A stretch of 64,000 nucleotides of DNA from Evansella halocellulosilytica (GTDB lineage Bacteria; Bacillota; Bacilli; Bacillales; Salisediminibacteriaceae). The notes under the pieces were generated by a model. The model saw only the letters and a list, made by a program, of their open reading frames with translations. It did no database searches and was not told the DNA's origin. The DNA lies in contig NZ_NIST01000001.1 in the NCBI RefSeq assembly GCF_002335745.1, positions 982,300 to 1,046,299 on the forward strand, given 5' to 3'. The translations under genes and the position numbers were made by a program. Below are positions 60,141 to 64,000 of this stretch, piece by piece (position 1 is the first letter of the stretch; the number at the start of each line of letters is the position of its first letter).

Positions 60141-62255
60141 ATGTATATTTCTGCACGGGAAAGAAAAATACTTGATTTTTTGTTAGATAAAAGTGACGAA
60201 ACGACAGTAAAGCAGTTGGCAGAAGAATTGGACGTCAGTGCACGTACTGTTCATCGTGATTTAAAAGGTGTAGAAGAAATATTAAAAGAGTACAGACTTC
60301 GTTTAATGAAAAAGTCTGGTTCTGGCATTCAAGTAGCGGGTGACGAGGAAGGGAAAGAAAAGTTAAAGCTATTTTTGTTTACTCTCTCTCACAACGAATA
60401 TACACCAGAAGAACGGCAAAATATGATTTTATCTGAATTGCTTGATGAAAAAGAACCGGTCAAATTGATCTCATTAGCGAATGATTTAAATGTTACAATC
60501 GCTACCATTAGTAATGATTTAAACAAAGTTGAAGAGCGAATTGCCCCTTTTGATTTAACATTAATTAGAAAAAGAGGATATGGTGTTGAGATTACCGGGA
60601 CAGAATCGGCCAAAAGAAAAGCAATGAGCCGGCTCATCATCGAGAATATTGATGAATTCGAATTTATCTCCATATTAAAAGAAAACATTCAAAAAAAATC
60701 GACTCAGTATATGGATACGATTACCGACCGTTTATTAGGCTTAGTCGACAAAAAGAAGCTTTTAACGATTGAAAAGCAAATCGAGAAAATCAAGCCTGAA
60801 CTGCCTTATTCCATTGCTGATAGTGCATATATCGGCCTCGTCGTACACCTTGCTCTTGCAATTGAACGAATTCAGCAAGGTGAAGAGATAAATTTTGATT
60901 TAGACGATTTAAATCAATTGAAGGAGACGAGAGAATATAAAGTGGCAGAAAAGATTGTCTCTGGATTAGAAGACGCTTTTCGTATTGAGATTTCTCATGG
61001 CGAAGTCGGTTATATTACGATGCACCTAATGGGAGCAAAGCTTCGGAACGAGAATGACGATATGTTTGAAGAGCCAAGCCTTCACATCGGTCTATTTGCT
61101 CAAAAGCTCATCCGTTATGTCAGTGATGAAGTTGGTCAAGATTTAACGAGAAACGTATCTTTATACCAAGGTTTAGTCGCACATTTAAGGCCGGCAATGT
61201 ACCGAATTAAACAAAATATGGGGATCTCGAACCCGTTGTTATCTAAAATTGAAACCGATTATCGCGAACTTTTTGACACGATTCAAAACGTGGTAAAGGA
61301 GATGACTCCAGACCTCTATGTACCTAAAGAAGAGATTGGCTATTTAGTGATGCATTTTGCTTCGGCTCTGCTGAAGACTGATATCGTCAAAACGTACCAC
61401 ATTTTAGTCGTCTGCTCTAGTGGAATCGGTACGTCAAAAATGCTTTCTACTAAATTGGAACAAGAAATTGCCGGGATTAAGACCGTTAATGCCTCACTTT
61501 TTGATCTCGAGACAGTTCGTTTAAAAGATTTTGATGCAATCATTTCGACGATTCCTCTAAAAATTGAAAATGACTATTTAGTTGTGAATCCGTTATTATT
61601 GCCTGATGATGTCGAGAAAGTGAAGAGATTTTTATTTGAGAAAAAAGAGTTTGCATTAGAGGAGTCTTCTCGTGCAGGGAAAACGAACGAACATATGTAT
61701 CGAGCTAATTTTCTAGAGGAAATGACGAAGGTAAAAAACTATGCAAATGCGATTTATCACATTTTAAATGAATTGCATATTTCAACTACTCGAGAAGAAG
61801 CTACAAAAGAAGTAATTTTAAAAGATTTATGTGAAACATTGCAAAAGAAAAACGTGATCACAAGTGTTGGTGCTGTTTTACATGACCTTCATAAACGCGA
61901 GGAAACTGGCGGTCTCGGGATACCAGAAACGGCCATAGCGTTATACCATACGAGAAGTGATCATATTCGTTTGCCTAGTGTGTCTGTTAACAAACTGAGT
62001 CATCCTATTCCTGTAAAAGCGATGGATGATTCAGTTATTCATATAAAGACAATGATTCTCATGCTAGCCCCAAAAGATGAGGCCAATGAGGAGACATTAG
62101 AAGTTTTAAGCGGGATTAGTTCATTTATTATCCGTGATGAACAGACGATCACGCAGTTTGAATCCAGTGAAGAAGAAGAGATAAAACGCTTATTAGAAAA
62201 TGAACTACAAATGAAATACGAAGAAAAGGTGTTAAAAAAGGAGAGCAAATCATGA
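60141..62255 (+). CDS. mtlR: mannitol operon transcriptional activator, PRD type
   Basis: 704 residues: two N-terminal HTH segments (LAEELDVSARTVHRDLKGVE near 25-44; LANDLNVTIATISNDLNKVE near 113-132), two PRD domains (about 190-400) with phospho-His candidates, an EIIB-Gat-like domain (HILVVCSSGIGTSKML near 424) and an EIIA-like domain (about 535-690). PTS phosphorylation should tune activity. ATG 60141 follows TGGAGTGG; a frame from 60081 lacks a ribosome site. Confidence 0.92.
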   Translation: MYISARERKILDFLLDKSDETTVKQLAEELDVSARTVHRDLKGVEEILKEYRLRLMKKSGSGIQVAGDEEGKEKLKLFLFTLSHNEYTPEERQNMILSELLDEKEPVKLISLANDLNVTIATISNDLNKVEERIAPFDLTLIRKRGYGVEITGTESAKRKAMSRLIIENIDEFEFISILKENIQKKSTQYMDTITDRLLGLVDKKKLLTIEKQIEKIKPELPYSIADSAYIGLVVHLALAIERIQQGEEINFDLDDLNQLKETREYKVAEKIVSGLEDAFRIEISHGEVGYITMHLMGAKLRNENDDMFEEPSLHIGLFAQKLIRYVSDEVGQDLTRNVSLYQGLVAHLRPAMYRIKQNMGISNPLLSKIETDYRELFDTIQNVVKEMTPDLYVPKEEIGYLVMHFASALLKTDIVKTYHILVVCSSGIGTSKMLSTKLEQEIAGIKTVNASLFDLETVRLKDFDAIISTIPLKIENDYLVVNPLLLPDDVEKVKRFLFEKKEFALEESSRAGKTNEHMYRANFLEEMTKVKNYANAIYHILNELHISTTREEATKEVILKDLCETLQKKNVITSVGAVLHDLHKREETGGLGIPETAIALYHTRSDHIRLPSVSVNKLSHPIPVKAMDDSVIHIKTMILMLAPKDEANEETLEVLSGISSFIIRDEQTITQFESSEEEEIKRLLENELQMKYEEKVLKKESKS

Positions 62256-62689
62256 AAAAAGATATTTTACCAGCAGAAAACATTATCCTGAATGCAAGTT
62301 TTTCAAATAAAGAAGAAGCAATCAGAGGAACAGGACAAGTTTTAGTAGAAAAAGGCTATGTAAGCCCTGAATATATCGACAAGATGATTGAACGTGAAAA
62401 TATCACCTCAACATTTATGGGGAATTTTGTTGCGATCCCTCATGGAACAGAGGATGCGAAAGAGGCGGTCATCTCATCTGGGATTACCGTGATCCAAGTT
62501 CCTGACGGCGTTGATTTTGGGGATGGGAACATTGCGAAAGTGTTAATCGGCATCGCAGGTAAAGGGGATGAGCACCTTGATATCCTTTCACAAATTGCGA
62601 TCGTTTGCTCAGAAGAGGAAAATGTTCAAAAAATTATTGAAGCCAATGAACCTGAAGATATCATCAGTCTATTTGATGAGGTGAATTAA
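62252..62689 (+). CDS. mtlF: PTS mannitol-specific EIIA component
   Basis: 145 residues, EIIA-Mtl/Fru fold. FVAIPHGTEDAKEAV carries the phosphohistidine (about residue 65) that passes phosphate from HPr to MtlA. It overlaps mtlR by 4 bases and is followed directly by mtlD, so the three are coupled. Confidence 0.93.
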   Translation: MKKDILPAENIILNASFSNKEEAIRGTGQVLVEKGYVSPEYIDKMIERENITSTFMGNFVAIPHGTEDAKEAVISSGITVIQVPDGVDFGDGNIAKVLIGIAGKGDEHLDILSQIAIVCSEEENVQKIIEANEPEDIISLFDEVN

Positions 62690-63832
62690 ATGTTAGCCGT
62701 TCATTTTGGAGCAGGAAATATTGGTCGAGGATTCATTGGAAGTCTTTTATCCAATGCAGGCTATGACGTTTGCTTTGTTGATGTCAATGACGAAATCGTT
62801 CAATTAATCAATGAAAAACAGCAATATCGTGTTGTACTTGCTGGTGTGGAGACGAAAGAAGATGTCGTACAACATGTAAGAGCGATCAACAGTATCGAAA
62901 ACCCGGAGAAAGTGGTCGAGGCGATTGCTTCTGCTGATATTGTGACAACAGCTGTCGGACCGCACGTGTTAAAGATCATTGCTGAGCTTGTCGCAAAAGG
63001 GTTGAAAAAACGTGCAGAAGTGACGTCAAAGCCATTAAATATTATTGCTTGTGAGAATATGGTTGGCGGAAGTTCGTTTTTAAAAGAAAAAATCTATGAA
63101 GCGCTCACGGTTCATGAAAAAGAACAGTTTGATCACTATTATGCTTTTCCTAATGCCGCTGTCGATCGAATTGTGCCAGATCAAACGAATGAAGATCCGC
63201 TAATGGTTTTAGTTGAACCGTTTTTTGAGTGGGTCGTCGACAGATCTCAAATGATTGGTGATGTACCGTCCATTGAAGGCGTTACTTTTGTGGACGATTT
63301 AACCCCGTACATTGAAAGGAAGCTGTTCACGGTAAACACCGGTCATGCCGTTGCAGCCTATTTAGGCTATCAAGCAGGGTTAAAAACAATTAAAGATGCG
63401 ATGGAACATGAAAGAGTATTACCACTCGTGAAGGGAGCCTTAACGGAATCGGGGGATGTATTGATCAAAAAGTATAACTTTGCTGCGGAAGAGCATCAGC
63501 TTTACGTTGAAAAAATTATCGGCCGTTTTATGAATCCGCACATGAATGATGAAATACCGCGGGTTGCGAGAGGTCCGATTCGTAAGCTAGGAAGAAATGA
63601 TCGGTTAATTAACCCAGCTCTTCAATATGCTGAACAGCTTGAAGGCGAGCCAGAACATTTAATTAAAACGATTGCTGCCGCTCTAAAATACGACTACCGA
63701 AACGATGAAGAAGCAGTGCAATTACAAGAAAAAATAAAAGAGTTTGGCTATGAAAAGGTGCTTTACGAAGTTTGTGGTTTGGCGGAAGGGCATCCATTCG
63801 TGCAGGCGATTTTAGAAGAAGTGAATAAATAA
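62690..63832 (+). CDS. mtlD: mannitol-1-phosphate 5-dehydrogenase
   Basis: 380 residues: NAD-binding VHFGAGNIGRGFIG at residues 3-17, the family motif KLFTVNTGHAVAAYLGY at about 213-229 with the active Lys/His, and a helical C-terminus. Oxidises mannitol-1-P to fructose-6-P. It starts right after the mtlF stop (GAGGTG ribosome site inside mtlF). Confidence 0.94.
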   Translation: MLAVHFGAGNIGRGFIGSLLSNAGYDVCFVDVNDEIVQLINEKQQYRVVLAGVETKEDVVQHVRAINSIENPEKVVEAIASADIVTTAVGPHVLKIIAELVAKGLKKRAEVTSKPLNIIACENMVGGSSFLKEKIYEALTVHEKEQFDHYYAFPNAAVDRIVPDQTNEDPLMVLVEPFFEWVVDRSQMIGDVPSIEGVTFVDDLTPYIERKLFTVNTGHAVAAYLGYQAGLKTIKDAMEHERVLPLVKGALTESGDVLIKKYNFAAEEHQLYVEKIIGRFMNPHMNDEIPRVARGPIRKLGRNDRLINPALQYAEQLEGEPEHLIKTIAAALKYDYRNDEEAVQLQEKIKEFGYEKVLYEVCGLAEGHPFVQAILEEVNK

Positions 63833-63922
63833 TTAGCTTAATATCGCATTGTTTTTTGTTTAGTTAGGAGATTTGCCGGTGTCGGGGTTATCTGACCTCG
63901 CGGTTCCTCGGGTTCTGAAGCC

Positions 63923-63966
63923 TACAAAAATGAACCAGGTTCACGTGAACTTGGTTCATTTTTGTA
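63923..63966. terminator. terminator of the mannitol operon
   Basis: A 44-base almost perfect palindrome (arm TACAAAAATGAACCAGGTTC and beyond, one G-U) ending in TTTTTGTA. It can work in both directions. Confidence 0.8.
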
Positions 63967-64000
63967 TACATGAGTATAAACACCTGCCATTTGAATATAT

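Noticed and set aside
1-64000. CRISPR arrays, tRNA or rRNA genes
   Set aside because: No regularly spaced repeats and no tRNA/rRNA sequence blocks were noticed on either strand. A tRNAscan/Infernal run would be decisive.

Overview
The window is AT-rich and has strong GGAGG-type ribosome sites, sigma-A promoters, U-tailed terminators and a gene repertoire (mtlARFD, ktrAB behind c-di-AMP riboswitches, MhqR boxes, Fur box, YtrA-like GntR/ABC) of a Bacillaceae Firmicute. An alkaliphilic Bacillus relative is likely, but the genus cannot be fixed from sequence alone. It is chromosomal in character and unusually rich in drug-resistance, efflux and detoxification genes, each beside its own regulator and operator.

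Layout. 1-5.5 kb: exported protein, a TetR gene behind four copies of one operator, a PaaK-like AMP-binding ligase, DUF998 protein, alpha/beta hydrolase. 5.5-12.8 kb: LysR/MFS divergon; a vgb-vat operon (streptogramin B lyase plus streptogramin A acetyltransferase) behind a 300-nt leader with a 3-codon upstream ORF and mutually exclusive antiterminator and terminator helices; a paired SMR efflux system with divergent LysR; Bacillaceae intergenic repeats. 12.8-19.8 kb: two self-regulated ABC operons (TetR with a 24-bp palindrome; PadR with a 40-bp inverted repeat). 20-28 kb: GMC oxidoreductase with its small subunit, then an MhqR-box-controlled quinone/aromatic detoxification operon, an IS transposase and a DoxX gene. 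28-32.5 kb: MFS pseudogene, CBS protein, ktrAB preceded by two tandem ydaO-type c-di-AMP riboswitches, each followed by a terminator.

33-41.3 kb: tandem-MerR regulator, an erm methyltransferase with a long attenuator-like leader, an APH-family phosphotransferase with a decayed second copy 5 kb away, and between them a LuxR regulator, a decayed Fur-box locus (lipoprotein stub, ABC ATPase stub, frameshifted methyltransferase), a saccharopine-dehydrogenase-like gene and a DUF418 protein. 41-56 kb: LysR with quinone oxidoreductase and FMN reductase, a very acidic anchored protein, a frameshifted MFS gene, a GntR-ABC set, a DUF418-TetR pair and a TetR/Tat nitroreductase pair with a double operator. 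56-64 kb: mannitol operon mtlA-mtlR-mtlF-mtlD, with a class-C-like group II intron inserted directly behind the mtlA terminator.

Functional reading: vgb, vat and erm together would cover streptogramin A, streptogramin B, macrolides and lincosamides. Both the vgb-vat and erm leaders look like ribosome-sensing attenuators, so 50S-targeting drugs may switch on the genes that neutralise them. All helices were derived by eye and need computation and experiment.
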